From Deinococcus koreensis (GTDB lineage: Bacteria; Deinococcota; Deinococci; Deinococcales; Deinococcaceae), in NCBI RefSeq assembly GCF_002901445.1, contig NZ_PPPD01000001.1, positions 3,230,501-3,294,500 on the forward strand: a DNA stretch of 64,000 nt. Direction: 5' to 3'. Of this stretch, positions 10,031 through 27,733 are shown in pieces (within the stretch, counting starts at the first letter, position 1; each line of letters opens with the position of its first letter). Under the pieces are notes generated by a model. That model was not told where the DNA came from and did not search any database. It saw only the letters and a program-made list of their open reading frames with translations. Both the position numbers and the translations under genes were made by a program.

Positions 10031-11167
10031 ATGACCACCGCCACTGCACCGACTTCCCCCAAGCCCATCCAGACCCAGTCGCTGTACCAGATCGCCTGGC
10101 GCCAGTTCACCCGCCACTCGCTGGCGCGCTGGGGCATGACCATCCTGGGCCTGCTGTTCCTCTCGGCGATTTTCGCGCCTTTCCTGTCGCCGTATTCGCC
10201 CACCGAGTACCGCAGCGACGAGACCCGCGTCTCCTGGGCCCCGCCCAGCCGCGTGCACATCCGCACCGAGGACGGCCGCCTCACGCGCCCCTTCGTGTAC
10301 GGCGTCAAGCGCGAGGTGAACCTGGAAACCTTCCGCGACGACTATGTCGAGGACAGGACTCAGGTGTATCCGGTGCGCTTCTTCGTGCCGCGTCCGGAAT
10401 CCCCCTACAAACTGCTGGGGCTGATCCCCATGAACGTCCGGCTGTTCGGCGTCGAGGAGCCCGCGCGCATCTTCCTGTGGGGCACCGACAACCTGGGCCG
10501 CGACCAGTTCAGCCGCGTGCTGTTCGGCGGCCAGTTCAGCCTGAGCATCGGTCTGATCGCCACCCTGGTCTCGGTGGTGCTGGGGATGCTGCTGGGCGGC
10601 ATTGCCGGCTTCTTCCGGGGCTGGATCGACACCCTGATTATGCGCCTCGTCGAGGTGCTCAGCGCCGTGCCCGAACTCTTCCTGCTGATCACCCTGCGGG
10701 CGCTGTTTCCGCTGGACATCAACCCGCTGCTGGTGATGTACTTCATCATCGGCATCCTGGCCCTGATCGGCTGGGGCGGGATCGCCCGCACGGTGCGCAG
10801 CCAGCTCCTGAGCACGCGCGAACTCGATTACGTGCAGGCGGCGCAGGCGCTGGGCGCGGGCAACAGCCGGATCATCTCGCGGCACATGCTGCCCAACACC
10901 CTGTCGTTCATCATCGTGGCGGTCTCGCTGATCATTCCCAGCTACATCCTGCTGGAGAGTGGCCTGTCGTTCCTGGGCATCGGTCTGGTCGAGCCCTACG
11001 CCTCCTGGGGGGCGCTGCTCAAGGTCGCGCAGGACGGCGGTTTCGAGAGCATCAGCGGCCGGCCCTGGGTGCTGATTCCGGGCATTTTCATCTTCCTGGC
11101 CGTCATCGCCTGGCAGTTTGTGGGAGACGGGCTGCGGGACGCCTTCGACCCCCGCAAACGGCAGTAA
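10031..11167 (+). CDS. Peptide ABC transporter permease, DppC/OppC type
   Basis: 378 aa, longer than a typical DppC (about 300). After the first membrane helix (WGMTILGLLFLSAIFAPFLSPYSP) there is an enlarged extracytoplasmic segment of roughly 120 residues (about 55-145) before FLWGTDNLGRDQFSRVLFGGQFSLSIGLIATLVSVVLGMLLGG, where the normal permease core starts. The coupling loop reads ELDYVQAAQALGAGNSRIISRHMLPN. The end, AWQFVGDGLRDAFDPRKRQ, is canonical. The extra segment probably packs against the binding protein; similar long OppC forms are known. Start ATG is nine bases after the DppB stop. Confidence 0.92.
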   Translation: MTTATAPTSPKPIQTQSLYQIAWRQFTRHSLARWGMTILGLLFLSAIFAPFLSPYSPTEYRSDETRVSWAPPSRVHIRTEDGRLTRPFVYGVKREVNLETFRDDYVEDRTQVYPVRFFVPRPESPYKLLGLIPMNVRLFGVEEPARIFLWGTDNLGRDQFSRVLFGGQFSLSIGLIATLVSVVLGMLLGGIAGFFRGWIDTLIMRLVEVLSAVPELFLLITLRALFPLDINPLLVMYFIIGILALIGWGGIARTVRSQLLSTRELDYVQAAQALGAGNSRIISRHMLPNTLSFIIVAVSLIIPSYILLESGLSFLGIGLVEPYASWGALLKVAQDGGFESISGRPWVLIPGIFIFLAVIAWQFVGDGLRDAFDPRKRQ

Positions 11168-11215
11168 AGGGCTCCCAAAATGTATGATGCGTAGCGTGCA
11201 ATTCCCGGAGGAACA

Positions 11216-13299
<2,084 letters not shown>

Positions 13300-13315
13300 A
13301 GCCCTAGGCACTGCG

Positions 13316-13352
13316 ATCCCGCCGACCCCCACAGGGAGGCGGGATTTCTGTT
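13316..13352 (+). terminator. Rho-independent terminator of the peptide ABC operon
   Basis: An 8-bp perfect stem, ATCCCGCC (13316-13323) with GGCGGGAT (13338-13345), followed by TTCTGTTT. Confidence 0.85.
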
Positions 13353-13408
13353 TCATTCCTGACCGAACCTCTCACATCTCACAATTGAGCCCGGCGCACG
13401 ATGGGTTC

Positions 13409-14686
<1,278 letters not shown>

Positions 14687-14711
14687 GGAGGTGACGTTAA
14701 GGCTGCGGGCG

Positions 14712-14802
14712 CCTCAGTCCGCTACGCGGCCAGCTCCCCTGGGGGGGAGCCAGGGACTTCTTGGCTTCCCCCCAGGGGAGCTGGCGCCGAAGGCGACTGA
14801 GG
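14712..14802. repeat. 91-bp nested palindromic intergenic repeat
   Basis: Outer arms CCTCAGTC (14712-14719) and GACTGAGG (14795-14802) enclose a hairpin whose 21-bp stem (14731-14751 with 14763-14783) has one G-T pair and an 11-base loop. It lies between convergent genes (DUF4139 and metF) and may serve as a two-way terminator. Its modular form is that of a dispersed palindromic repeat. Confidence 0.8.
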
Positions 14803-14819
14803 GGTTCACGCCACCCCGC

Positions 14820-15556
14820 CTACAGAATCCCGCCCAGATACTCCAACACGTTCGCCTTGACGGGCATGAAGTAGGCGTGCTGGTCGCGCTCGCGGGCAAA
14901 GGCGAGGGCCTGGGCGGCAAAACCACGGTTCCAGTCCAGGGTGGGCTCGAAGCTGCGCGGAAAGACCGCGTGGTTGCGGGCCCGCCAGTAGTTCAGGCTG
15001 GACTCGGTGAGCACCGTCGTGGCGCCCCACCAGACCTCGGTGCTGTCTGGCAGAAGGTCGGCCCAGGCGTCCATCAGGCGCAGGTCGAAGAAGGGCTGGG
15101 TGAAAAAGCCGCAGGCGCCGGCGTCCAGCTTGCGCTCCAGGTAGTCCCGCTCGCGGGCGAAGGACTGGCGGTAGGGGTCGAGGCCGGCATAGACGCGCAG
15201 GTGCGGCGCCTCGCGGGTCAGGCGGCGGATCATGTCCACGGCGTCCTGGTCGTAGACCTTCGCGCTCATGTCGGCGGGCGCGTCCCCGGTGACCACCAGC
15301 ACCTCGTCGATGCCGTGCGTATCCAGCGACTCCAGCATGGGCAGCGGCTCGCGTGGGTTGTAGTCCACCGCCCGCAGGTGGGGCACGGCGCGGTGGCGGG
15401 GCCGGGCGAACGAGCAGCCCAGCCACGAGCGCAGCGAGTAACGTGTCAGGTCGGGCACGTTCACGGTGTCCACGGTGCTCAGATGTTCGGCGACCTCGGC
15501 CAGCTCGGCGCGCAGGCCACTTCGGGATCGGGGGACGAGTTCGACGGAAATCCGGG

Positions 15557-15560
<4 letters not shown>
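14820..15560 (-). CDS. metF: Methylenetetrahydrofolate reductase MetF
   Basis: 246 aa. It reduces 5,10-methylene-THF to 5-methyl-THF, the methyl donor used by the MetH enzyme encoded just upstream in the same operon. Recognisable elements are [12 protein letters not shown] (strand 1), [54 protein letters not shown] (the conserved beta-strand that reaches the flavin) and the end [17 protein letters not shown]. It is shorter than the E. coli enzyme (296 aa), fitting the compact class. The GTG start overlaps the metH stop (GTGA), so translation is coupled. Confidence 0.85.
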
Positions 15561-19315
<3,755 letters not shown>

Positions 19316-19412
19316 GTGGTTCTCCCGGAGTACAAGGAGGCCGCTCACTGGCGGCCCGAATGATCTGCGCTGTTCACGGTGCTGGTTCCACTGTGCAGAG
19401 CGCCGTCTGAAG

Positions 19413-19545
19413 GGCCATCGATCCCGCCTGCGCCATCGTCGGCGCCCCTGCGCGGGTCTCTCCTGTGGGCACCGAATACCGCGATGAGGGCCGGTTGCCA
19501 CGCCATCAGGGGGCAGGAAATACCCTCCGGCGATTCTGGATGACC
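19413..19545 (-). promoter_or_regulatory. SAM-I (S-box) riboswitch upstream of metH
   Basis: The minus strand carries the S-box order: P1 5' strand GGTCATC then CAGA; P2 strand CGCC; GGAGGG; CCCCCTGAT; P2 return GGCG; GGCAACC; then CGGTGCC. P1 closes with GATGGCC (19413-19419), seven pairs including one G-T. P2 pairs CGCC with GGCG and carries the GGA/TGA kink-turn bases. A CCCGC/GCGGG stem can form P4. The target gene makes methionine, the SAM precursor, which fits the class. The expression platform would be the 97 bases to the metH start, where GGCCGC/GCGGCC (19339-19356) forms a hairpin just before the ribosome site. Confidence 0.8.
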
Positions 19546-19569
19546 GTGCCAGAGCGGCGCGGTGAGTGG

Positions 19570-19575
19570 AGGATA
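19570..19575 (-). promoter_or_regulatory. Possible -10 box for the metH leader
   Basis: TATCCT on the minus strand, 24 bases before the riboswitch P1. The -35 region (CTTTCG at a 17-base spacing) is weak. Confidence 0.4.
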
Positions 19576-19661
19576 GCGCAGGCCCTCGTGGGCGAAAGGA
19601 AGCTGGGTTGGACAGGGAGGCCCGTGACCCCCGCTATCAGACCGCCATCAACCCTGGCCTG

Positions 19662-19667
19662 TAGGCT
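19662..19667 (+). promoter_or_regulatory. -10 box of a leaderless promoter (gene at 19674)
   Basis: TAGGCT six bases upstream of the ATG, with no ribosome binding site between. Confidence 0.45.
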
Positions 19668-19673
19668 GTTCCC

Positions 19674-20252
19674 ATGATTCTGCGCTCCGCGTTGCACCGT
19701 GGCCTGACCTGCGCCGCCCTGGCCCTCCCCGCGCTGGCCCAGGCCACGGCCAGCCTGCCGGAGATTCCGCCCGTGCCGCCGCAGACGGGCACGCCCGGAG
19801 AAATCGCGCCGACGCCGATTCCCGCGCCCGGAAAGCCTGCACCTGCGAAGCCCGCGCCCGCTCCAGTCCCTCTGGCCGATGTGGCCGCCAATTTGTTCAC
19901 GCCGCGCAGCGTGACCGGCCCCCTGAAACTCACCTTCACCATCCGGAATACGGGCACCCGAACCCTGGTCTTCGGTGCTCGGCGTGACAACGCCCAAAAC
20001 TGCGCTGTAGCTCCGCTGCTGCGGGTCGTGCGAGTGGGCACGGGCGAGGTCGTGTATCCCACACCAGGTGCGAAGCGGCTGTGTACGCAGGATTTCATCG
20101 TGAAGTCGGCCCCGGTGAAGGGGAATGCCAGCTACTCGCGTGAGCTGACGCTGCCAGTCGGTGAGTACATGCTCGAAAGCTGGTTCGCGGGACTGGCGAA
20201 CGGCGTGCCCGTCAAGCTGCCGGCGCCGGCGATGCGGGTGACCGTCAAGTAG
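19674..20252 (+). CDS. Secreted protein with proline/alanine-rich linker and beta-sandwich domain
   Basis: 192 aa. An N-terminal signal peptide (RSALHRGLTCAALALPALAQA) is followed by a Pro/Ala/Lys-rich linker (about residues 28-66) and a domain starting PLKLTFTIRNTGTRTLVFGARRDNAQNC. The LTFTIRNTG...LVF pattern and the end LPVGEYMLESWF resemble the BsuPI-type proteinase-inhibitor or other immunoglobulin-like accessory domains, but the match is too loose for a function. Two cysteines (NCAVAPLL, RLCTQDF) could form a disulfide outside the cell. It is monocistronic and divergent from metH. Confidence 0.65.
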   Translation: MILRSALHRGLTCAALALPALAQATASLPEIPPVPPQTGTPGEIAPTPIPAPGKPAPAKPAPAPVPLADVAANLFTPRSVTGPLKLTFTIRNTGTRTLVFGARRDNAQNCAVAPLLRVVRVGTGEVVYPTPGAKRLCTQDFIVKSAPVKGNASYSRELTLPVGEYMLESWFAGLANGVPVKLPAPAMRVTVK

Positions 20253-20324
20253 AGATACAAGCGGCCCTGGCCTGTCGAAGCCGTTCTGTTTCAAGAACAG
20301 CAGTTCCGTACGGCCCTGGTGCGC

Positions 20325-20330
20325 TAGCGT
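20325..20330 (+). promoter_or_regulatory. -10 box of a leaderless promoter for the SDR/flavoprotein/HAD operon
   Basis: TAGCGT six bases upstream of the ATG at 20337; favours that start over the ATG at 20346. Confidence 0.45.
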
Positions 20331-20336
20331 CTGCCC

Positions 20337-21041
20337 ATGAGTCCTATGAGCCCCAGCGGCAGGCCCGTTACCCTGATCACCGGCGCTGCCGGGGGCATCG
20401 GCTCGGCCCTGGCCCGAGTCCTGGCGCCTATCCATGACCTGATCCTGAGCGGGCGGGGCGATGCGAGGCTGGCGGCGCTGTGCAGCGAACTCGGGGCCAC
20501 TGGGCTGCCGCTCGACCTGACCCGCCCGCAGACGTTCGCGGAGGCGGTCGCCGGTCTGAAGCGGGTCACGAACGTGATCCACAACGCTGGCGTGGTGGAA
20601 CTGGGCGCGGTGGCCGATCAGGCGCACGCGGTCTGGACGCACACCCTGGCCGTGAACACGGTCGCCCCGGCCGAACTGACGCGGGTGCTGCTGCCCCGAG
20701 TCCGGGAGGAGCGGGGCACGTTCGTGTTCGTGAACTCCGGCGCCGGGTTGCGCGCCAATGCGGGCTGGGCCAGCTACGCGGCCAGCAAGTTCGCCCTGCG
20801 CGCCGTGGCCGATGCCCTGCGTGAGGAAGAGGCCCTCCACGGCGTCCGGGTCGGCACGGTCTATCCCAGCCGCACCGCCACGCCCATGCAGCAGCTCGTC
20901 CGCTCGCAGGAGGGGGGGGCCTACGACCCGGATACCTACATCGAGCCGCAGAGCGTGGCCGCCACCATCGCCTTCATGCTGGACGCGCCCCGGGACGCCG
21001 TGCTGACGGACGTCACGGTGCGGGCCGGCGTGCGGACATGA
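20337..21041 (+). CDS. Short-chain dehydrogenase/reductase
   Basis: 234 aa NAD(P)-dependent oxidoreductase of the classical SDR type. Seen: the cofactor motif TGAAGGIG near residue 16, NAG in HNAGVV near 82, the catalytic Ser in FVNSGAG, and YAASK near 142 with the catalytic Tyr and Lys. The protein is compact, with the C-terminal segment TPMQQLVRSQEGG...EPQSVAATIAFMLDAP. An Arg next to the Gly motif (SGRGDARLAAL) suggests NADP preference, which is inference. Its stop overlaps the next gene by four bases (ATGA), so it belongs to a coupled redox operon. Confidence 0.9.
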   Translation: MSPMSPSGRPVTLITGAAGGIGSALARVLAPIHDLILSGRGDARLAALCSELGATGLPLDLTRPQTFAEAVAGLKRVTNVIHNAGVVELGAVADQAHAVWTHTLAVNTVAPAELTRVLLPRVREERGTFVFVNSGAGLRANAGWASYAASKFALRAVADALREEEALHGVRVGTVYPSRTATPMQQLVRSQEGGAYDPDTYIEPQSVAATIAFMLDAPRDAVLTDVTVRAGVRT

Positions 21042-21997
21042 CCCGCCCAGATCAGGTGGGGCCAGACCAGGCGGAGTTCGACGTGATCATCGTCGGCGCC
21101 GGCCCCGGCGGGCTGAGCGCGGCCCTGACCCTGGGGCGGTCGCGGCGGCGGGTGCTGCTGCTCGACGGCGGCCCGCCCCGCAACGCGCCGGTGGGGGCCG
21201 CCCACGGCCTGCTCACCCGAGACGGCATCGGGCCGGACGACCTCAAGGCCCGCGGGCTGGCCGACCTGCGTGCCTATGACGTGACCGTGCGGCCCGAACC
21301 CGCCCGCGAGGTGCGGCCAGACGGCACAGGCTTCGCGGTGCGCGTCGGCCCGGACTGGCACCACACGCGCCGTCTGCTGTTCGCCAGCGGCGTGCGCGAC
21401 ATCCTGCCCAATGTGGCCGGGCTGCGCGAGCGCTGGGGCCAGGGCGTCTTCCACTGCCCCTACTGCGACGGCTGGGAGCATCAGGACAAGGCCATCGGCG
21501 TCTACGGCCAGGGTCAGGCCGCGCACCACCTGGCCCTGACGGTGAGGGCCTGGTCAGACCGGGTCACGCTGATCAGCGACGGCCCCAGCCTGCTCACCGA
21601 CCTGCAGGCCCGCGATCTCGCGCGGGTCGGCGTGCGGGTGCGGGAACAGGACGTGCGCTCGGTGACCGGCACGTCGCCGCTGTGCGTGACCTTCCACCGG
21701 GCGCCGCTCCTGCCCCTGGACGCCCTGTTCGTCTCGCCCGCGCAGGAGCAGGGGAGCGCGCTGCCCGCCGCGCTGGGCTGCGCCCTGAACGAGCAGGGCC
21801 GGGTGGTGGTCGACGACCTGGGCGAGACCAGCGTGAGTGGCGTGTACGCGGTGGGCGACATGACCGGTGCCCCGCAGTACGTGGTGCAGGCCGCCGCCGC
21901 CGGAATGCACGCGGCCACCTGCATCAACACCAGCCTGATCCACGAGGACGTCCGGGCCCTGGGCGCCGACTTCCACAAGGGCCAGGCCGAAGTTTGA
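21038..21997 (+). CDS. Thioredoxin reductase-like FAD/NAD(P) oxidoreductase
   Basis: 319 aa flavoprotein. The FAD-binding GAGPGGLSAAL motif comes near residue 19, the redox-active dithiol CPYCDG near residue 140 (family form CATCDG or CPYCDG), the second nucleotide site GVYGQGQAAHHLAL, and the FAD-binding C-terminus VSGVYAVGDMTGAPQYVVQAAAAGMHAA. The second nucleotide motif departs from the usual GxGxxA, so NADPH use is uncertain. It may act on a thioredoxin, a bacilliredoxin or another dithiol; which is not visible. It overlaps the SDR at its start (ATGA) and the HAD gene at its end (TTGA). Confidence 0.85.
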   Translation: MTRPDQVGPDQAEFDVIIVGAGPGGLSAALTLGRSRRRVLLLDGGPPRNAPVGAAHGLLTRDGIGPDDLKARGLADLRAYDVTVRPEPAREVRPDGTGFAVRVGPDWHHTRRLLFASGVRDILPNVAGLRERWGQGVFHCPYCDGWEHQDKAIGVYGQGQAAHHLALTVRAWSDRVTLISDGPSLLTDLQARDLARVGVRVREQDVRSVTGTSPLCVTFHRAPLLPLDALFVSPAQEQGSALPAALGCALNEQGRVVVDDLGETSVSGVYAVGDMTGAPQYVVQAAAAGMHAATCINTSLIHEDVRALGADFHKGQAEV

Positions 21998-22620
21998 GGG
22001 TCATCCTCTTCGATCTGGACGGGACACTGCACGACCGAGCAGCGACCATCCAGATCTGGCTGGAAGGGCACCTTCGGCGCTTCGATCTCCCATCCGGCTA
22101 TGGCGTCCGTTTTCTCGAGCTGGACGACTTCGGCTACCGTTCGAAGCAGGACGTGATGCCACAGCTCGTGCAGGAGTTCGGGCTGGAGCACCACCCAGAC
22201 GCCCTGTGCGCTGATTTCTGGACGCGTGTGGACTCGGCCCAGGCCATGCCCCACGCGCACACCGTCCTGCGGGCTCTGCGGGAACGCGGGGTGAGGATAG
22301 GCGTCGTGACGAACGGCTGGGAGGAGCTTCAGACGCGCTCCCTGGAGGCCTGTGGTCTGCGCGATCTGGTGGACGATGTGGTCATCAGCCGCGCGGTCGG
22401 CCTGAGCAAGCCCGATCCGGCCATCCACCGGCTGGCGCTGGAGCGTCTGGACGCACCGGCCGGCGACTGCTGGTTCGTGGGCGACTCGCCCCGCAACGAT
22501 GTCTGGGGGCCGCAGCAGATCGGCCTGCGGGCCGCCTTCCTGAACACCGGGCACGCGCTGGGGGCGGAGAGGCCGGACGCCGTGCTGGACGACCTGCGGA
22601 ACGTGCTGGGTCTGGGCTGA
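21994..22620 (+). CDS. HAD-family hydrolase
   Basis: 208 aa. The start is inferred as TTG at 21994, inside a TTGA overlap with the flavoprotein stop; the open frame continues upstream only as that gene's shadow, and the HAD fold begins straight away (RVILFDLDGTLHDRA, motif I with both aspartates). Motif II is VVTNGWEE, motif III the Lys in GLSKPDPAIH, and motif IV VGDSPRNDVWG. The helical cap lies between residues about 20 and 90. It is a phosphatase of the HAD-IA type; the substrate is not predictable. Confidence 0.85.
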   Translation: MRVILFDLDGTLHDRAATIQIWLEGHLRRFDLPSGYGVRFLELDDFGYRSKQDVMPQLVQEFGLEHHPDALCADFWTRVDSAQAMPHAHTVLRALRERGVRIGVVTNGWEELQTRSLEACGLRDLVDDVVISRAVGLSKPDPAIHRLALERLDAPAGDCWFVGDSPRNDVWGPQQIGLRAAFLNTGHALGAERPDAVLDDLRNVLGLG

Positions 22621-22667
22621 TCGGCCACATCATGACCGTCGGCAGTGTGTGGTCGCCGCCGCCCCTG

Positions 22668-22673
22668 TAGCAT
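22668..22673 (+). promoter_or_regulatory. -10 box of a leaderless promoter for hrpB
   Basis: TAGCAT seven bases upstream of the GTG at 22681. Confidence 0.45.
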
Positions 22674-22680
22674 TCCACCC

Positions 22681-25170
<2,490 letters not shown>

Positions 25171-25260
25171 GCGCAGGCTGTTCGTCTTGCGGTGGACTGA
25201 ACCTTGATCTGCCGAGTCTGTGACGGTCGGGTCAGGGGTCAGGGGCGAAGCTGAGCCGAG

Positions 25261-25749
25261 ATGAGACCTCATTTCCTCGTCCCAGCCCTGGCCCTGCTGG
25301 GCTCGGCCAGCGCGGCGGACTATTCCAAGACCCTCTGGTCGTACGTGACTGGGAGTGTGAAGGCCACGCCGCTGATGGAATCGCGCGTGATGGGCCAGAT
25401 CGTCATTAAAATCTGGGCCATGCCGCCAGGATTGCCTGTCGAGGGGATTGAGGTCATCTATATGCCCAAGGTCAACCAGGCGCACTGGGCGGTGAAGGTG
25501 ACGAATCCACAGGTCAAGGCCAACGTCATGTTGGGCGCGCAACAGCTCACATTTGTGAAGATCATGACCGATCCCAAGCGAACAGACCAGAAGATGAACG
25601 TCTTCCGGGTGGGCGACGGCATGTTCAGGAACATGTACCTCGCAGAGGGCACCCTCACTGACAGATCGGGCACCTCGGCGCGTCTGTTGATGCTCCTGAC
25701 TCCGCAGATGCTGGACAGGGACACCAGCCCTCTGGAATTGCTGAAATAA
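25261..25749 (+). CDS. Secreted protein of unknown function
   Basis: 162 aa. Signal peptide MRPHFLVPALALLGSASA with cleavage before ADYSK. The mature part is mostly beta, with GQIVIKIWAMPPGLPVEGIEVIYMP, HWAVKVTNPQVKANVMLGAQQLTFVKIM and a hydrophobic C-terminus. No cysteine and no catalytic motif are seen, and I recognise no family. Base composition is lower in GC than the neighbours (runs such as cattaaaatctgg), a mild sign of a younger or transferred gene. Only 90 bases separate it from hrpB; these contain a short direct repeat (GGGTCAG twice). Confidence 0.65.
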   Translation: MRPHFLVPALALLGSASAADYSKTLWSYVTGSVKATPLMESRVMGQIVIKIWAMPPGLPVEGIEVIYMPKVNQAHWAVKVTNPQVKANVMLGAQQLTFVKIMTDPKRTDQKMNVFRVGDGMFRNMYLAEGTLTDRSGTSARLLMLLTPQMLDRDTSPLELLK

Positions 25750-25845
25750 ACCGCCCACGCTGGGCCCGCGCCCGGATCACTTCCCGTCTTTCCGCGGATC
25801 GGCGTCATGGCAGCCGCCCAGCCAGTGCTCAGTCACCACCGGCCT

Positions 25846-26628
25846 TCAGGCTGAGGCGGCCACCTTCCGCGCCACGAACAGCACCCGTGTGAAGGCGTAG
25901 TACACGCGCTCACCGGGGAACTCGCCCCTCAGCCGGGCGCGGTAGGCGTCCAGAAAACGCCGTTGATCCGCCTCTCCCAGCTTCGAGAGGTAGGGCACCA
26001 GGGCCGTGCCGCGCGTCCACTCGATCAGCCCCTCGGCGCCGGGCAGCACGACCGGGTAGACCTTGCTCAGCGCGGTGATCTCCCCGGCGCCCAGGGCGTC
26101 GAGCAGTTCGGCGTAGCGGGCGGGCGTCAGCACTGGCGAGGCGCCCTGGGCCGTGCCGAAGCGCGAGAAGCCGCCCAGTTCGGCTGTGAACTCGGCGGCG
26201 GTGTCGCTCAGCAGGCGGTGGCTGGCGTGGTCGTGGTTGGCGGGCACCTGCACGGCCAGCACGCCGCCGGGGTTCAGGTGGCCCCACAGCCGGCTCAGTA
26301 GCGCCGGGTGATGGGGCAGCCACTGGAGGGCCGCGTTCGAATAGATCAGGTCGTACTCGCCCCCCAGGTTCAGGATGTCGTCCTGTACGAACGACAGGGT
26401 GGGGGCCAGCTGTGCCCGCGCCCCCGCCAGCATCTCGGCGCTGCTGTCCAGACCGATGACCAGGGCCTCCGGAAAGCGTCGGGCGAGTTCTACGGTCTGC
26501 TCGCCGGTGCCGCAGCCCAGGTCGATGATCTGCCGGTAGGGCTGCTCGGGAATCATGGCCTGAAGGTCGCGGGCGGGGGCACTCCGGGCGGCCTGGAAGC
26601 GGTGGTACTGCTCCGGATTCCACGTCAT
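25846..26628 (-). CDS. tam: Trans-aconitate 2-methyltransferase-like SAM methyltransferase
   Basis: 260 aa. In the Tam family the enzyme methylates trans-aconitate, a by-product that inhibits aconitase. Seen: the Tam N-terminus MTWNPEQYHRFQAARSAPARDL, SAM motif I IIDLGCGTGEQT, motif II acidic residue in VIGLDSSAEML, FVQDDI, the DLIYSNAALQWLPHH segment (motif IV) and GVLAVQVPANHDHASH, all characteristic. Length is as expected. Start supported by a TACGCT -10 box six bases upstream. Substrate assignment rests on family resemblance only. Confidence 0.85.
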   Translation of the reverse strand: MTWNPEQYHRFQAARSAPARDLQAMIPEQPYRQIIDLGCGTGEQTVELARRFPEALVIGLDSSAEMLAGARAQLAPTLSFVQDDILNLGGEYDLIYSNAALQWLPHHPALLSRLWGHLNPGGVLAVQVPANHDHASHRLLSDTAAEFTAELGGFSRFGTAQGASPVLTPARYAELLDALGAGEITALSKVYPVVLPGAEGLIEWTRGTALVPYLSKLGEADQRRFLDAYRARLRGEFPGERVYYAFTRVLFVARKVAASA

Positions 26629-26634
26629 GGCCTC

Positions 26635-26640
26635 AGCGTA
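26635..26640 (-). promoter_or_regulatory. -10 box of a leaderless promoter for the Tam-like gene
   Basis: TACGCT on the minus strand, six bases before the ATG at 26628. Confidence 0.45.
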
Positions 26641-26784
26641 GGCCTATGGTCGTCTCGCCTGCGCAACCGGCGCGGGGACAGCGCCTGGGTCTCGCAGGGT
26701 CGGGGTTAGGGGGCCAGAGAGAACGCACGGAACCCGTCCAGACCACGCTGGACAGGCTCCGCCAGAGGGGGGGCAGGGCTTCCG

Positions 26785-26876
26785 CTACAGCAGTCTCGCC
26801 AGGGCGCCGCCGACCAGCATCAGGCTCAGTACCACGCCCATCGCCAGGGCCAGCGAGCGGGGGCTCGGGGCCGGGT

Positions 26877-26880
<4 letters not shown>
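26785..26880 (-). CDS. Candidate 31-aa membrane peptide overlapping the end of ddrA
   Basis: The GTG at 26880 overlaps the ddrA stop in the GTGA arrangement used by many verified-looking gene pairs in this window. The reading frame translates to a short polar start (VNPAPSPRS) and one hydrophobic helix (LALAMGVVLSLMLVGGALARLL), then TAG. This is what a co-translated single-helix membrane peptide looks like. Against it: it is very short and has no ribosome site of its own, so it could be a chance frame. Confidence 0.4.
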
Positions 26881-27485
<605 letters not shown>

Positions 27486-27488
27486 GGA

Positions 27489-27505
27489 TTTAGTTTATAA
27501 CGTAA
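27489..27505 (-). promoter_or_regulatory. Radiation/desiccation response motif (DdrO operator) of ddrA
   Basis: 17-bp site reading TTACGTTATAAACTAAA on the minus strand. The first nine bases fit the known half-site pattern TTAYRTYRY completely; the second half deviates at three of eight positions. It overlaps the -10 box and ends three bases before the ATG, where a repressor would block both polymerase and the start. Confidence 0.75.
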
Positions 27506-27520
27506 TAGCATTCTGGTCAA
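27492..27520 (-). promoter_or_regulatory. ddrA promoter, leaderless
   Basis: On the minus strand TTGACC (27515-27520), a 17-base spacer and TAAACT (27492-27497), with the A of the ddrA ATG seven bases after the -10, so the mRNA would begin at the start codon. Confidence 0.75.
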
Positions 27521-27690
27521 GACAGAACGGGGCGACTGAACTTAGTGCATTGCTCGCCCCACTCTCATCCGTTCCGCTGCACATGGGTCTCTAGAAAACT
27601 CCGTGCAGGACGACTTCGACGAATCGGGGTAGTCGAGGTCTATGGCCGTCCCTGACCTGACGCCGCACGGGCCCAGGTGCTGCCCAGACG

Positions 27691-27717
27691 AAAACGCCCC
27701 CGGTCGTCGCCGGGGGC
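27691..27717 (-). terminator. Rho-independent terminator of the subtilase gene
   Basis: Minus strand GCCCCCGG (27717-27710) pairs with CCGGGGGC (27703-27696) around a six-base loop and is followed by GTTTTCG. Confidence 0.8.
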
Positions 27718-27733
27718 CTGTGCGGGGGAGGAT

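Noticed and set aside
19413..19545. Cobalamin riboswitch upstream of metH
   Set aside because: The GCCACTG B12-box is absent, while the S-box blocks and P1/P2 pairing are present in the right order.
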